Source: Listeria grayi DSM 20601 (GTDB taxonomy: Bacteria; Bacillota; Bacilli; Lactobacillales; Listeriaceae). From it: a stretch of DNA of 64,000 nucleotides. A model generated the notes under the pieces. It did not search any database. It saw only the letters and a list, made by a program, of their open reading frames with translations, and had not been told where the DNA came from. Shown here piece after piece: positions 24,753 to 34,293 of the stretch; within the stretch, counting starts at the first letter, position 1, and each line of letters opens with the position of its first letter. A program made the position numbers and the translations under genes. The stretch is taken from NCBI RefSeq assembly GCF_000148995.1, contig NZ_GL538352.1:124001-188000 (forward strand). The letters run 5' to 3'.

Positions 24753-26564
24753 ATGTGTGGAATAGTAGGATTTATTGGTAGAAAAAATGCGAAAGATGTT
24801 TTGCTGCACGGCTTGGAAAAATTAGAGTATCGTGGTTATGATTCAGCAGGAATCGCGCTTTTAGAAGATAAAAAGCAAGTCAAAGTAGTAAAAGTACAAG
24901 GCAGAATAGCGGATCTAGCTGCAGCAGTCGGCGAAAAAGAATACGGCGAGGTTGGGATCGGACATACGCGCTGGGCAACACACGGCAAACCAAGCCATCA
25001 AAATGCGCATCCGCACCAAAGTACAAGCGGCCGTTTCACGATCGTGCACAATGGTGTTATCGAAAATTACTTGGCATTGAAACAAGATTACTTAGCAGAC
25101 GTGAAGTTTGTCAGTGAAACCGATACAGAAGTGATTATCCAGTTGATCGAGAAAAAAGTAGCAGAGGGCTTGGCTGTGAAAGCCGCATTTGTGGAAACAC
25201 TAAAATTGCTTCATGGTTCTTATGCGATCTGCTTGATCGACAATACGGACAAAGATACACTTTATGCGGCTAAAAATAAAAGCCCACTACTGATCGGTAA
25301 AGGGAAAAACTTTAATATGATCGTTAGTGATGCGATGGCTGGATTGAGAGAAACAACAGAATTCATCGAAATCATGGATGGAGAAGTGATCACACTTACA
25401 AAAGATAGCATGAAGATCGAAGACTTAGCAGGCGAAGAAGTAGAACGCGCTAGCTACACTGCAGAGTTGGATGCTGCTGATATTGAAAAAGGAACATATC
25501 CACATTATATGCTGAAAGAAGTAGACGAACAGCCTGCCGTTATGCGCAAGATCATCCAAGCTTACCAAGATGAAGCTGGCGAGGTGCAAGTGAAGGAAGA
25601 AACACTGAACAGATTGCTTGCCGCTGACCGCGTGCATATCATCGCTTGCGGAACGAGTTATCATGCTGGTCTGGTCGGAAAAAACTTGATCGAAAAATTT
25701 GCCGAGATTCCCGTGGAAGTACATGTTTCCAGCGAATTCGGTTATAATACACCGATCTTGACGCCAAAACCACTCTTCATTTTTATTACCCAAAGTGGTG
25801 AGACAGCAGATAGCCGTCAAGTATTAGTAAAAATGAAAGAACAAGGCTATGATACATTGACACTGACAAATGTGCCTGGCTCCACATTGGCGAGAGAAGC
25901 CGCTGACGTGCTTTATCTGCATGCCGGTCCGGAAATAGCAGTAGCTTCCACAAAAGCCTATACTGCGCAGATAGCGGTGCTGTCGATCTTGGCTGTAGCA
26001 CTGGGCAGAAAAAAAGGCCTAGAGGCAGCAAGTAAAATAAATCTAGCAGCAGAACTTGGTATTGTTGCGACGGCAATGGAAGCGATCATTTCAAATAAAG
26101 AAGAGATCGAACATCTTGCCGGCGACTATCTAGAAACAACCCGCAACGCCTTTTTCCTAGGTCGCCATATCGACTATTTCGTCGCAATGGAAGCAGCACT
26201 GAAATTAAAAGAGATCTCTTACATCCAAGCGGAAGGTTTTGCCAGTGGTGAGTTGAAACATGGTACGATCGCTCTGATCGAAGAAGGAACTCCTGTGCTG
26301 GCGATCATCACACAAAAGGAAATCAATTGGAATATTCGCGGGAACATCAATGAAGTCAATGCCCGCGGTGCTTACAGCTGTGTATTTGCAATGGCGAGCG
26401 TTGCAGAGCCGGGCGACCAATTCGTGATTCCGGAAGTACATGAATTGCTGACCCCGTTAGTGAGCGTTGTACCAACGCAACTGCTGGCTTATTATGCAGC
26501 GCTGCATCGCGGATGTGATGTGGATAAACCACGGAATTTGGCGAAGAGTGTGACAGTGGAGTAG
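24753..26564 (+). CDS. glmS: Glutamine-fructose-6-phosphate aminotransferase
   Basis: 603 aa, makes glucosamine-6-phosphate from fructose-6-phosphate and glutamine, first step toward UDP-GlcNAc. N-terminal class II glutaminase with Cys2 as nucleophile (MCGIVGFIG) and [11 protein letters not shown]; two SIS domains follow (SGETADS near residue 347; the C-terminal ends [13 protein letters not shown] as usual). TTGGAGG is 8 bases before the ATG. Controlled by the upstream ribozyme. Confidence 0.98.
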   Translation: MCGIVGFIGRKNAKDVLLHGLEKLEYRGYDSAGIALLEDKKQVKVVKVQGRIADLAAAVGEKEYGEVGIGHTRWATHGKPSHQNAHPHQSTSGRFTIVHNGVIENYLALKQDYLADVKFVSETDTEVIIQLIEKKVAEGLAVKAAFVETLKLLHGSYAICLIDNTDKDTLYAAKNKSPLLIGKGKNFNMIVSDAMAGLRETTEFIEIMDGEVITLTKDSMKIEDLAGEEVERASYTAELDAADIEKGTYPHYMLKEVDEQPAVMRKIIQAYQDEAGEVQVKEETLNRLLAADRVHIIACGTSYHAGLVGKNLIEKFAEIPVEVHVSSEFGYNTPILTPKPLFIFITQSGETADSRQVLVKMKEQGYDTLTLTNVPGSTLAREAADVLYLHAGPEIAVASTKAYTAQIAVLSILAVALGRKKGLEAASKINLAAELGIVATAMEAIISNKEEIEHLAGDYLETTRNAFFLGRHIDYFVAMEAALKLKEISYIQAEGFASGELKHGTIALIEEGTPVLAIITQKEINWNIRGNINEVNARGAYSCVFAMASVAEPGDQFVIPEVHELLTPLVSVVPTQLLAYYAALHRGCDVDKPRNLAKSVTVE

Positions 26565-26577
26565 GGAAGAATTAGAG

Positions 26578-26635
26578 AAGAGCTTAGCTTGGCGGGCAGA
26601 TTTTTGATCTGTTGCCAAGCTAAGCTCTTTTTTTG
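26578..26635 (+). terminator. Strong terminator of glmS
   Basis: AAGAGCTTAGCTTGGC pairs with GCCAAGCTAAGCTCTT, a further AGAT/ATCT pairing lies in the loop, and TTTTTTT follows. Confidence 0.92.
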
Positions 26636-26670
26636 CTATAATAGAAAAAAGACTTAAAAGGGGAATTGTC

Positions 26671-27717
26671 ATGATCTTACTAATAGGCGTTTGCGTCTGC
26701 ATCATGATCGGGGGCTTGCTAGCTTTATCTTTTCGCAAAAATCCGACACATTTACGCAATGGGCTACTTTTCAATCTTACAGCAATGGCTGTGTTGTTGA
26801 CGTTGCTTGTTTTTATTCTACAGTTCGAGAATTTTCGACCAATTTATATTTTGCTAGTCGGAGTAGCTATTTTAGCGGTATTTCTATTGCTGTTTGGCAT
26901 TTATCTGCTTATTATTTTTCTGATTTGGAATGCTGGTATCGTCATGCGGAGAGAAAGGTTGGCGCTTTCCAACCTATTGACGTTATTTGCAGGACTTTTG
27001 CTGATTATTTGGGTGATTATTCAGTGGATCAATATCCCGTCCTTTTTAAAAATCCCCAGTTCGCTCCAAGTTCTATTATTAGTGGTTCCGACTACGGCCT
27101 ATTATTTTTTCTGTGTGGCATTGAATTTTACGAGTCTAAGTGTGATTTATCGGTATGCGAAAAAGCCGCGACAACCGGATTTTCTAATAGTTCTCGGTAG
27201 TGGGCTGATTGGTGGGAATCGGGTGCCGCCTTTATTGGCAGCTCGGATCGATAAGGCAATTGCTTTTTATAAAGCGAGCGTGGGGGCACGGCCGCAGATT
27301 GTTTTCTCAGGTGGAAAAGGCGCTGACGAAACGATTTCGGAGGCAGAGGCTATGCAACAGTATGCGATTGCGAAGGGTATTCCCGAGCAGGACACACTGG
27401 TAGAAAAAAATTCACGTACTACGTATGAAAACATGCGGTTTTCTGCGGAGATAATGGCAAATAGAAAGACAAACTACGAAGCGATCTTCTTTACGAATAA
27501 TTACCATGTCTTGCGGGCGGGGATGTTTGCGCGAAAGGCTGGTCTGGCAATCAACGGGATCGGGGCAAAAACGGCTTTTTATTTTCTGCCGAATGCTTTT
27601 CTGCGCGAATGGATCGCGATTCTTAGTATGCACAAAAAACGGCACGCCATAACAGTCGGTAGCTTCTTTGTTGGTTATATCCTGATAGCGGTCATGCTGA
27701 AAGTATTGGATATATAG
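26671..27717 (+). CDS. DUF218/YdcF-like membrane protein
   Basis: 348 aa. Four to five N-terminal helices (residues ~1-155) precede a DUF218 domain (~165-330) with its typical motifs DFLIVLGSGL, IVFSGGKGADE, SEAEAMQQYAIAKGIP and EKNSRTTYENMRFS; one helix closes the chain. SanA/ElyC-type DUF218 proteins act in envelope biogenesis; the exact reaction is not known. AAAAGGGG precedes the ATG. Confidence 0.88.
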   Translation: MILLIGVCVCIMIGGLLALSFRKNPTHLRNGLLFNLTAMAVLLTLLVFILQFENFRPIYILLVGVAILAVFLLLFGIYLLIIFLIWNAGIVMRRERLALSNLLTLFAGLLLIIWVIIQWINIPSFLKIPSSLQVLLLVVPTTAYYFFCVALNFTSLSVIYRYAKKPRQPDFLIVLGSGLIGGNRVPPLLAARIDKAIAFYKASVGARPQIVFSGGKGADETISEAEAMQQYAIAKGIPEQDTLVEKNSRTTYENMRFSAEIMANRKTNYEAIFFTNNYHVLRAGMFARKAGLAINGIGAKTAFYFLPNAFLREWIAILSMHKKRHAITVGSFFVGYILIAVMLKVLDI

Positions 27718-27782
27718 CCCCATAAACAAGTTAGTTGTACTTTCCTGAGCTATCCGCTAAAGTGGAAAGAAAAGGGGGCAGG

Positions 27783-28517
27783 ATGATGGAAATAACGCAT
27801 GTGGATTTTGCACCGACTATCGATAAAAGGCCGGCTGTGCTCACGATCGGGAAATTTGACGGGGTGCATCTCGGACATCAATATATTTTGAAACAGGCAT
27901 TAAAGTTGAAACAGCCGTCTGAGATTTTGGCTACTATCAGTTTCAGTCCACATCCGCTCTGGGCACTGAAACGAATGGAAGACTATCGGGAAATGATCAC
28001 CCCGCCGCGGGAAAAAGCTTATTGGCTAGGACATTATGGGGTGGATCGCCTATTTGAGACTGCATTTACAGCAGCCTATGCGGAAACATCACCGGAAGAA
28101 TTTGTCTGCGAGCACTTGGCGAATTTGAATTTATCGCATATTTGTGTGGGCGAAGAGTTTAATTTCGGGAAGGGACGCCATTCAGATGTGGAGCTGTTGC
28201 GGGATCTTGCAGAACCTTTTGGAATCAAAGTGGTTGCTGTTCCTGTCGTGCCGATGAATAACGAAAAAATCAGTTCTACTTATATACGCTCTTTACTGCG
28301 ACGAGGTGCCTTCAAAGAGGCAGAGCGTCTGCTTGGTCATGCCTGGTATGTAAACGGCGTCGTGAAGGACGGCGTGATCGCTGATGAAGAAGATTATGTC
28401 TTACCGCTTCCCGGGGAGTATGAAACACTAGAACATGGACGAGTGAAGGTGACGAGTGACCGGAAAATCTTGGTAGATAGCGCAGATGGAGAGCTTCGGC
28501 TGCGATTTGTAGGATAG
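27783..28517 (+). CDS. ribF: FMN adenylyltransferase (FAD synthetase), lacking riboflavin-kinase domain
   Basis: About 244 aa. The nucleotidyl-transferase half of RibF is complete: TIGKFDGVHLGHQ near residue 19, and ISSTYIRSLLRRG near residue 160. The riboflavin kinase half is missing; only about 60 residues of unrelated-looking beta-rich sequence follow (AWYVNGVVKDGVIADEEDYVLP). A monofunctional FAD synthetase of this type is known in Listeria beside a separate bifunctional enzyme. I start at the ATG at 27783 (MMEITHV), after AAAAGGGGGC. Confidence 0.88.
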   Translation: MMEITHVDFAPTIDKRPAVLTIGKFDGVHLGHQYILKQALKLKQPSEILATISFSPHPLWALKRMEDYREMITPPREKAYWLGHYGVDRLFETAFTAAYAETSPEEFVCEHLANLNLSHICVGEEFNFGKGRHSDVELLRDLAEPFGIKVVAVPVVPMNNEKISSTYIRSLLRRGAFKEAERLLGHAWYVNGVVKDGVIADEEDYVLPLPGEYETLEHGRVKVTSDRKILVDSADGELRLRFVG

Positions 28518-28518
28518 G

Positions 28519-28547
28519 TTGCGAAATAAAAAATTCCGTGTTAAACT
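28519..28547 (+). promoter_or_regulatory. Promoter of the hflXr-like leader
   Basis: TTGCGA, 17-bp spacer, TAAACT. Transcription would start near 28555, about 215 nt before the hflX start. Confidence 0.6.
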
Positions 28548-28580
28548 AGAGCCACTTAATAGGAACGGAGGGATTTTGCG

Positions 28581-28622
28581 GTGGGATATACTAGATTGCG
28601 TTATTCGCGTGCATGTAACTAA
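28581..28622 (+). CDS. 13-residue leader peptide with RLR motif
   Basis: GTG start 8 bases after a strong CGGAGGG site (28565-28572), encoding MGYTRLRYSRACN then TAA. It is followed by 150 nt of structured leader and the hflX gene. Arg5-Leu6-Arg7 is the classic macrolide/ketolide arrest motif of Erm leader peptides. It is the likely sensor of a ribosome-mediated attenuator. Confidence 0.75.
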   Translation: MGYTRLRYSRACN

Positions 28623-28628
28623 TTGAAT

Positions 28629-28770
28629 AGTGCGGCTTGTGAGAATAGGGAATATCTAGTAACGACCCGAAATCCAATCAAATATCGTGCAGCGGTGTCA
28701 GTTTGTATATTGGCACTCGTTTGCCTTTGCCAGACCGCACTGGAAAAGATAATTTCAGGAGGTCTTTTTT
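28629..28770 (+). promoter_or_regulatory. Attenuator of the hflXr-like gene
   Basis: The terminator hairpin runs from AGACC (28732-28736) to GGTCT (28761-28765), with an inner CTGGAAA/TTTCAG stem, and ends TTTTTT directly before the ATG; it also hides the AGGAGG ribosome site. A competing arm AGTGCGG (28629-28635), seven bases after the leader-peptide stop, is exactly complementary to CCGCACT (28735-28741) inside the terminator. Ribosome position on the leader peptide would decide which pairing forms. Confidence 0.7.
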
Positions 28771-30021
28771 ATGCAGAGAAAAGTAATATTAGTCGGCGTA
28801 AGCCACAAACAAGCATTTTTTGATTACTCAATGGAGGAACTAGAAAACTTAGCTCTTGCCAATCAATATGAAGTATGTTCGGTCATGGTTCAGAATATGG
28901 AGCGTGAGAACCGGGCAACTTATGTGGGTAAGGGCAAGGTGGAGGAAATAAAACTGGAAGCAGAAATCGAAGGGGCAAAACTGGTTATTTTCAATGATGA
29001 ATTGTCTCCTTCGCAGATTCGTAATCTGGAAGAAGGATTAGAGCTTCAGATCATGGATCGAACTGGCCTGATCTTAGCGATTTTTGCGGAACGTGCCAAA
29101 ACACGAGAGGCACAGATCCAAGTAGAGATCGCGAGGCTTCAATATGAATTGCCGCGGATCTTTGGTCAAGGCGAAGACCTAGATCAGCAAGGCGGCGGCT
29201 CAGGAGTTACAAACCGTGGATCTGGGGAAACCAAGCTGGAACTGAATAGACGGACGATCCGTTATCAAATCAAGAATCTGCGCAAGGAATTGCAAGATAT
29301 CGTGGCAAATAGAGAAGTGATGCGGCGTAAGCGTAAGAAAAACAATTTGCCGGTCGTTTCACTGGTAGGCTATACCAACGCTGGAAAATCGACTACGATG
29401 AACGGTTTGGTCAAACTTTTCCAAGGAAAAGAAAATAAACAAGTTTTTGAGAAGGACATGTTGTTTGCAACGCTCGAAACGAGTATCCGCGACATCCACC
29501 TGACGGATAACAAGCAATTTTTACTAACAGATACAGTTGGCTTTGTCAGCAAACTGCCACATCACCTTGTACAGGCATTTCGTTCGACGCTAGAAGAAGC
29601 GCGCGACGCAGATCTGCTGATCCACGTGGTTGATTATTCCGATCCACATTATAAGTTGATGATGGAAACAACAGAAAAAACATTGGCGGAACTGGATGTT
29701 AAAGATATACCGATCATTTATGCGTTTAATAAGGCGGATAAACGTGAAGATACAGACTATCCAATCGAGCGCGGAGATACGATCATTTTCTCTGCCCGCG
29801 AAGAGGCTGGTTTGCAGCTATTAGTAAACCGCATCAAAAAAGAACTTTTTGCTGATTACGAAAAAGCGACGTTTTTGATCCCGTTTGAGGAAAGTAAGTG
29901 GGTCGCTTATCTGAATGAAGTTGGCGATGTCGCTGCTACAGAATACCTAGAAGACGGAACGAAAATCACAGCAGAAGTCGCACCGAAAGTAATCGAGCAG
30001 TTAAAAGCTTATCACGTATAA
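28771..30021 (+). CDS. hflXr: HflX-type ribosome-splitting GTPase, HflXr-like
   Basis: 416 aa. N-terminal HflX domain (residues ~1-190) with the glycine-rich GQGEDLDQQGGGSGVTNRG, split as GQGEDLDQQGGGSG (133-146), then the G domain: G1 GYTNAGKST (200-208), G2 around ETS (236-238), G3 DTVGF (254-258), G4 NKAD (320-323). HflX splits stalled 70S ribosomes. In L. monocytogenes the paralogue HflXr gives macrolide and lincosamide resistance and lies beside a phosphoesterase and lplA2, as here. That order, plus the attenuator, favours HflXr over the housekeeping HflX. Confidence 0.9.
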   Translation: MQRKVILVGVSHKQAFFDYSMEELENLALANQYEVCSVMVQNMERENRATYVGKGKVEEIKLEAEIEGAKLVIFNDELSPSQIRNLEEGLELQIMDRTGLILAIFAERAKTREAQIQVEIARLQYELPRIFGQGEDLDQQGGGSGVTNRGSGETKLELNRRTIRYQIKNLRKELQDIVANREVMRRKRKKNNLPVVSLVGYTNAGKSTTMNGLVKLFQGKENKQVFEKDMLFATLETSIRDIHLTDNKQFLLTDTVGFVSKLPHHLVQAFRSTLEEARDADLLIHVVDYSDPHYKLMMETTEKTLAELDVKDIPIIYAFNKADKREDTDYPIERGDTIIFSAREEAGLQLLVNRIKKELFADYEKATFLIPFEESKWVAYLNEVGDVAATEYLEDGTKITAEVAPKVIEQLKAYHV

Positions 30022-30029
30022 ATATAGAG

Positions 30030-30058
30030 ATCTCTCCCTAACCGGAGAGATTTTTTTT
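30030..30058 (+). terminator. Terminator after hflXr-like gene
   Basis: ATCTCTCC and GGAGAGAT pair around a short loop, followed by TTTTTTT. Confidence 0.88.
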
Positions 30059-30116
30059 AGGAAGAATGAGGGAGAGTTTGGTATAATAAAGAAAAATGAA
30101 GTAGCGAGGACTTATT

Positions 30117-30974
30117 ATGAAAAAAATCACATCTACAGCACTCGGAATCGCTGCTGGTTTGGCTGGCTATGCGTACTGGTCGACGAAACAGCTCGAGGTT
30201 TTCAATTATTATATCCATTCTGAAAAGATCGGCAAGGCGTGGCATCATCAAAAAATCTTACAATTATCTGACCTGCATAGTGCGAGTTTTGGAAGATATA
30301 ACAGTAAACTATTTAAAAAGATCCATGAAATAGAGCCGGCGATGATATTTTTGACGGGGGATATTTTAGATGGCGATGAATCCCCGCATGTGGCGATCGC
30401 GTTTATTCGCAAACTAGCCCGACATTACCCGTTGTTCTTTGTGAATGGAAATCATGAGGCGAAAAGCGCTTTCTATCCGGAGTTGCTTGCGGCAATGAAA
30501 ACTGCAGGAGTGGAAGTGCTTGCGAACGATGTACAAACAGTGACTATCGATGGCGATCAATTAGCGATCGCGGGCATTGAAGATCCGTCATTTTATTCGT
30601 TTCGTCATCCGGATCTGTCGAAGGAGGAGCGGGAATTACCGGTCTTGGAGAAGGAATTAGAACGGATCAGTAGTTTGATTCCGCCAGATACATTTACCTT
30701 TTTATTAGCGCATCGTCCGGAATATTGGAACTATTATCAAAAGCTGCCGATTGATTTAGCGCTGTCCGGACATGCCCATGGGGGGCAAGTTCGCTTTCCT
30801 GGAACGGAGGGGCTTTTTGCACCGGGGCAGGGATTGTTTCCAACATTAACAGCCGGCCGGCACCAAGCAGCGGGAAAAACGCTGATCGTCAGCCGAGGTC
30901 TCGGGAACAAAACCTGGATTCCGCGGGTGTGGAATGATCCAGAAATGGTGGTCATTCATTTATTGTCGGAATAG
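30117..30974 (+). CDS. Membrane-anchored metallophosphoesterase (YkuE-like)
   Basis: 285 aa. A short N-terminal hydrophobic segment (residues ~6-20) anchors a calcineurin-like phosphoesterase. Metal-binding motifs appear in order: QLSDLHS (D-x-H), TGDILDGD, VNGNHE, LAHRPE and SGHAHGGQ. The YkuE family hydrolyses phosphodiesters at the cell surface; the substrate here is unknown. It lies 14 bp upstream of lplA and they are probably co-transcribed. Confidence 0.9.
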   Translation: MKKITSTALGIAAGLAGYAYWSTKQLEVFNYYIHSEKIGKAWHHQKILQLSDLHSASFGRYNSKLFKKIHEIEPAMIFLTGDILDGDESPHVAIAFIRKLARHYPLFFVNGNHEAKSAFYPELLAAMKTAGVEVLANDVQTVTIDGDQLAIAGIEDPSFYSFRHPDLSKEERELPVLEKELERISSLIPPDTFTFLLAHRPEYWNYYQKLPIDLALSGHAHGGQVRFPGTEGLFAPGQGLFPTLTAGRHQAAGKTLIVSRGLGNKTWIPRVWNDPEMVVIHLLSE

Positions 30975-30988
30975 AGGGGAAGAAAAAA

Positions 30989-31975
30989 ATGATTTATTTA
31001 GATAACCAAGATAACTTGGATCAAACGTATAATTTTGCAATGGAAGAATACGCATTGCGTTATTTAGACGAAAATGAAACGTATTTTATGTTTTACCGCA
31101 TGCACCCAACAGTTATTGTCGGCAAAAATCAAAATACACTGCAAGAGATCAATCAAGCCTATGTCCATGAAAATAATCTGCCGGTACTACGTCGATTATC
31201 AGGTGGCGGCGCTGTCTATAACGATGAGGGCAATATCAGCTTCAGCATGATCACTAAAGATGATGGCGACAGTTTTCAAAACTTCGCTCGCTTTACCGAG
31301 CCGGTCATCGAAGCATTGCGTTCGTTAGGGGTAGACGCTAAACTCAGCGGACGCAACGATATTGAAGTAGGCGGCAAAAAAATCAGTGGGAATGCCCAGT
31401 TCGTAACGAAAGGTCGGTTATACACGCACGGAACGCTTATGTTCGATGTGAATTTGGAAAACCTGACGAAGGCACTGCATGTCGATCCTGAAAAATATCT
31501 ATCGAAGGGTGTCCAGTCGGTTAGAGCTAGAGTAACAACGATTAAAGAACATTTGCAAGAAAACATGAATATACTACAGTTCAAACAACTATTACTGGAA
31601 TCGATTTTTAAAACGAAAGATATTCCTACTTATCAGTTTACAGAGGAAGACAATACAAAAATCGCTGCGATCCAAAAAGAACGCTATCAGAATTGGGACT
31701 GGAATTTTGGGAAATCGCCTAAAGGCAGTGTTATCAAGAAAAAACGTTTTCCGGCTGGAACGGTTGAATTTCATTTGGAAATCAAAAAAGGATATTTGGA
31801 AACGATCACGATCTATGGCGACTTTTTCGCTGTCGGCGAGATCACGGAGATCCAAGCATTGCTAGAGGGAACAAAGTATACTCGCGAGGCGGTACAGGAG
31901 AAACTAGACGCGATTTCAGTTTCTCATTACTTTGGTAAAATATCCGAAGCAGAATTATTGGATCTGCTCTTCTAA
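30989..31975 (+). CDS. lplA: Lipoate-protein ligase A
   Basis: 328 aa, attaches lipoate to the lipoyl domains of dehydrogenase complexes and GcvH. The ligase core shows VIVGKNQNTLQEIN, RRLSGGGAVYND (lipoyl-AMP site) and GRNDIEVGGKKISGNAQ with the catalytic Lys; a C-terminal accessory domain follows residue ~240. By neighbourhood it corresponds to Listeria LplA2, which uses free lipoate. GAGGGGAAG precedes the ATG. Confidence 0.95.
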   Translation: MIYLDNQDNLDQTYNFAMEEYALRYLDENETYFMFYRMHPTVIVGKNQNTLQEINQAYVHENNLPVLRRLSGGGAVYNDEGNISFSMITKDDGDSFQNFARFTEPVIEALRSLGVDAKLSGRNDIEVGGKKISGNAQFVTKGRLYTHGTLMFDVNLENLTKALHVDPEKYLSKGVQSVRARVTTIKEHLQENMNILQFKQLLLESIFKTKDIPTYQFTEEDNTKIAAIQKERYQNWDWNFGKSPKGSVIKKKRFPAGTVEFHLEIKKGYLETITIYGDFFAVGEITEIQALLEGTKYTREAVQEKLDAISVSHYFGKISEAELLDLLF

Positions 31976-31978
31976 TAA

Positions 31979-32011
31979 AAAAAGACATGCTGTTGGCAGC
32001 ATGTCTTTTTT
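31979..32011. terminator. Bidirectional terminator
   Basis: AAAGACATGCTG pairs with CAGCATGTCTTT over TTGG, with T-run; also serves the converging aldo-keto reductase gene. Confidence 0.9.
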
Positions 32012-32015
32012 ACAC

Positions 32016-32855
32016 TTAGAATCGGAAAGTATCAGGATCCGGACCTACACGTGTATCTGTATTCATCGCATTGATCGTTGCCATTTCTTCTGCAGTCAAT
32101 TCAAAATCAAAAACGTCAGCATTTGCGGCAATGCGTTCTGCTTTGACGGATTTTGGAATCGTGATGATCCCGTTTTGGATATCCCAACGCAAGATAACTT
32201 GAGCCACAGATTTGCCGTGGTTATTAGCAATAGCAGTCAATGTTTCATCTTGTAGCAATCCACCTTGCATAAGTGGCGCCCATGCCTCGATCAGAATGTT
32301 GTGTTTTGCTGCAAAAGCACGTACTTCGTGCTGATCTAGACGCGGGTGAAGTTCTACTTGATTTAGTACCGGAGTAACGCGAGCATCCTTCAATAAGTTT
32401 TCTAATTGAGCAGTTGTGAAATTACATACACCAATTGCTTTGATCTTACCAGCTTGATAAAGGTCTTCCATAGCACGCCAAGATTCTTGATAATCATTGT
32501 CGCCAGGCCAATGGATCAAATAAAGATCTAAATAATCCAATCCTAATTTTGTTAGACTGTCTTCGTATGCTTGGATCGTTTCGTCATAACTCAAACCGCC
32601 ATTCCAAACTTTAGATGTAACAAATAATTCTTCGCGAGAAATTCCAGCTGCCTCTAAACCAGCTTTGATCCCTTCGCCGACACCAGCTTCATTGCCATAA
32701 ATCGCAGCTGTATCGATATTACGGTAGCCTTGCTTGATTGCTTCGGCAACCGGACCGGCTACATTACCATCTTCTACTTGAAAAACACCAAGTCCGAAAC
32801 CGGGCATTTTAACACCATTATTTAATTGAACACGATCTTGCAAGTTTGTAATCAT
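32016..32855 (-). CDS. Aldo/keto reductase (YtbE/YvgN type)
   Basis: 279 aa NADPH-dependent carbonyl reductase. The catalytic tetrad is readable: Asp and Tyr in NIDTAAIYGNE, Lys in FVTSKVWN, His in LIHWPGD; the NADPH-binding end is IPKSVKAERIAAN. The ATG at 32855 has AAGGAGA upstream. A 13-bp motif shared with the neighbouring MFS promoter lies 63 bp upstream, so the HxlR protein probably controls it, perhaps in answer to reactive aldehydes or quinones. Confidence 0.93.
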   Translation of the reverse strand: MITNLQDRVQLNNGVKMPGFGLGVFQVEDGNVAGPVAEAIKQGYRNIDTAAIYGNEAGVGEGIKAGLEAAGISREELFVTSKVWNGGLSYDETIQAYEDSLTKLGLDYLDLYLIHWPGDNDYQESWRAMEDLYQAGKIKAIGVCNFTTAQLENLLKDARVTPVLNQVELHPRLDQHEVRAFAAKHNILIEAWAPLMQGGLLQDETLTAIANNHGKSVAQVILRWDIQNGIITIPKSVKAERIAANADVFDFELTAEEMATINAMNTDTRVGPDPDTFRF

Positions 32856-32917
32856 TGTTATTTCGTCTCCTTCATTTGAAAGTATATTTAAAGTATGCAC
32901 CGTGAAGTGCGGAATGA

Positions 32918-32930
32918 AAAGTACCTACTT
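32918..32930. promoter_or_regulatory. Putative HxlR operator, aldo-keto reductase promoter
   Basis: AAAGTACCTACTT, identical on the opposite strand to the site at 34227-34239. The nearly palindromic AAGTAC/GTACTT-type core fits HxlR-family operators. Confidence 0.6.
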
Positions 32931-32956
32931 TAACGTAATATAGGCACCGCAAAGTT

Positions 32957-34165
32957 TTAGTTGCTGACAGCAAAAGACTTACGAGCTTTATTTTTTCCCA
33001 CCACCAACCAAATTCCAGTGATCACTACAGCCGATAATACCATGAAAAAGCCGAAAATCGGTGTATACTCAAGTCCGAGGTGGGAGGTCACTTGTCCACC
33101 AAGATAAGAGCCGATCGCGATCCCGATGTTGAATGCCGAGATATTCAACGCTGAAGCCATTGCTGTTGTACTTGGGACATATTTTTCTGCTAATTGGACG
33201 GCATACAATTGGAGACCCGGGACATTCATGAAGGCAAATAACCCCATGATCAATACCATGATCAGCCCCATTACTTGGGAATGTAGGAAAATATAGATGC
33301 CTAAAATACTTAATGCCAGTGCGGCAAACATGTAGAGCAAGGCACGAAGCGGGTTGTTGTTAGCTAAATTTCCGCCTAAAGTATTTCCAATGGCTACGGC
33401 GATCCCATATAAGACAAGTAAAATGACGATCGTACTTGCCGAATAATGCATAAACTCGCTTAGAATCGGCGATACATATGTGTAGACAACAAATGTTCCG
33501 CCATATCCCAAAGCAGTAATGATCAAAACAAGCAAGAGCCGGAAGTTAGCCAGTACTTTACCAACATCACGAAGCGAGATCGCTGCGCCTTTAGATAGAT
33601 TACCTGGGACTAAGAATAAATTACTGATAAGTGCAATGATCCCGATTGCCGCAATAAATACAAATGACATGCGCCAATTAGTGATTTGACCGATAAAAGT
33701 TCCTAGCGGTACACCTGTTACTGTCGCTACGGTTAAACCTGTAAACATAATTGCGATCGCGCTTGCTCGTTTGTTTGGAGCGACCACATCAGCTGCGATC
33801 ACAGAAGCGATCGACATGAAAACACCATGTGCTAATGCGGAAATGATTCTTCCAGTCAGTAGCAACGTAAATGCTGGAGCGGCTGCCGCAATTAGGTTCC
33901 CAACAATAAAAAGCAGCATGACGATTAAAAGTACATTTTTGCGGCTTAATTTGGAGGTAAGGACTGTTAAGACCGGTGCTCCGATCATCACCCCGACTGC
34001 ATACAGGGAAACAGTTAAACTAGCATTGCTGAGGGATACCCCCATATCATTCACGATCATTGGCAACAGACCAACACTGATAAACTCGGTAGAACCGATT
34101 CCGAAAGCACTGATTGCGAGAGCAAGCAAAGTTAGGGATGGATTGATTTTCGTTTCCGTATTCAT
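32957..34165 (-). CDS. MFS efflux transporter (DHA1 family, YdhP/AraJ-like)
   Basis: 402 aa with twelve membrane helices. The DHA1 motifs are visible: FGIGSTEFISVGLLP in helix 1, GAPVLTVLTSKLSRKNVL (motif A) and LTGRIISALAHGVF. I choose the ATG at 34165 because AAAGGAG is 8 bases away. It is divergent from the HxlR regulator and adjacent to a reductase, so it probably exports a compound that the regulator senses. Confidence 0.92.
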   Translation of the reverse strand: MNTETKINPSLTLLALAISAFGIGSTEFISVGLLPMIVNDMGVSLSNASLTVSLYAVGVMIGAPVLTVLTSKLSRKNVLLIVMLLFIVGNLIAAAAPAFTLLLTGRIISALAHGVFMSIASVIAADVVAPNKRASAIAIMFTGLTVATVTGVPLGTFIGQITNWRMSFVFIAAIGIIALISNLFLVPGNLSKGAAISLRDVGKVLANFRLLLVLIITALGYGGTFVVYTYVSPILSEFMHYSASTIVILLVLYGIAVAIGNTLGGNLANNNPLRALLYMFAALALSILGIYIFLHSQVMGLIMVLIMGLFAFMNVPGLQLYAVQLAEKYVPSTTAMASALNISAFNIGIAIGSYLGGQVTSHLGLEYTPIFGFFMVLSAVVITGIWLVVGKNKARKSFAVSN

Positions 34166-34226
34166 TTTCATTTCTCCTTTGATTTTATTGACAATGTATA
34201 GTATCATATATAGGGTATAAAGAAAC

Positions 34227-34239
34227 AAGTAGGTACTTT
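34227..34239. promoter_or_regulatory. Putative HxlR operator between mfs and hxlR-like gene
   Basis: AAGTAGGTACTTT, reverse complement of the site before the aldo-keto reductase. It lies in the divergent promoter region and could regulate both the transporter and the regulator. Confidence 0.65.
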
Positions 34240-34293
34240 AAAATCATGTAAGCACCTTTTGGTAACAATTGTGTAACAAAAGGAGATATGAAG

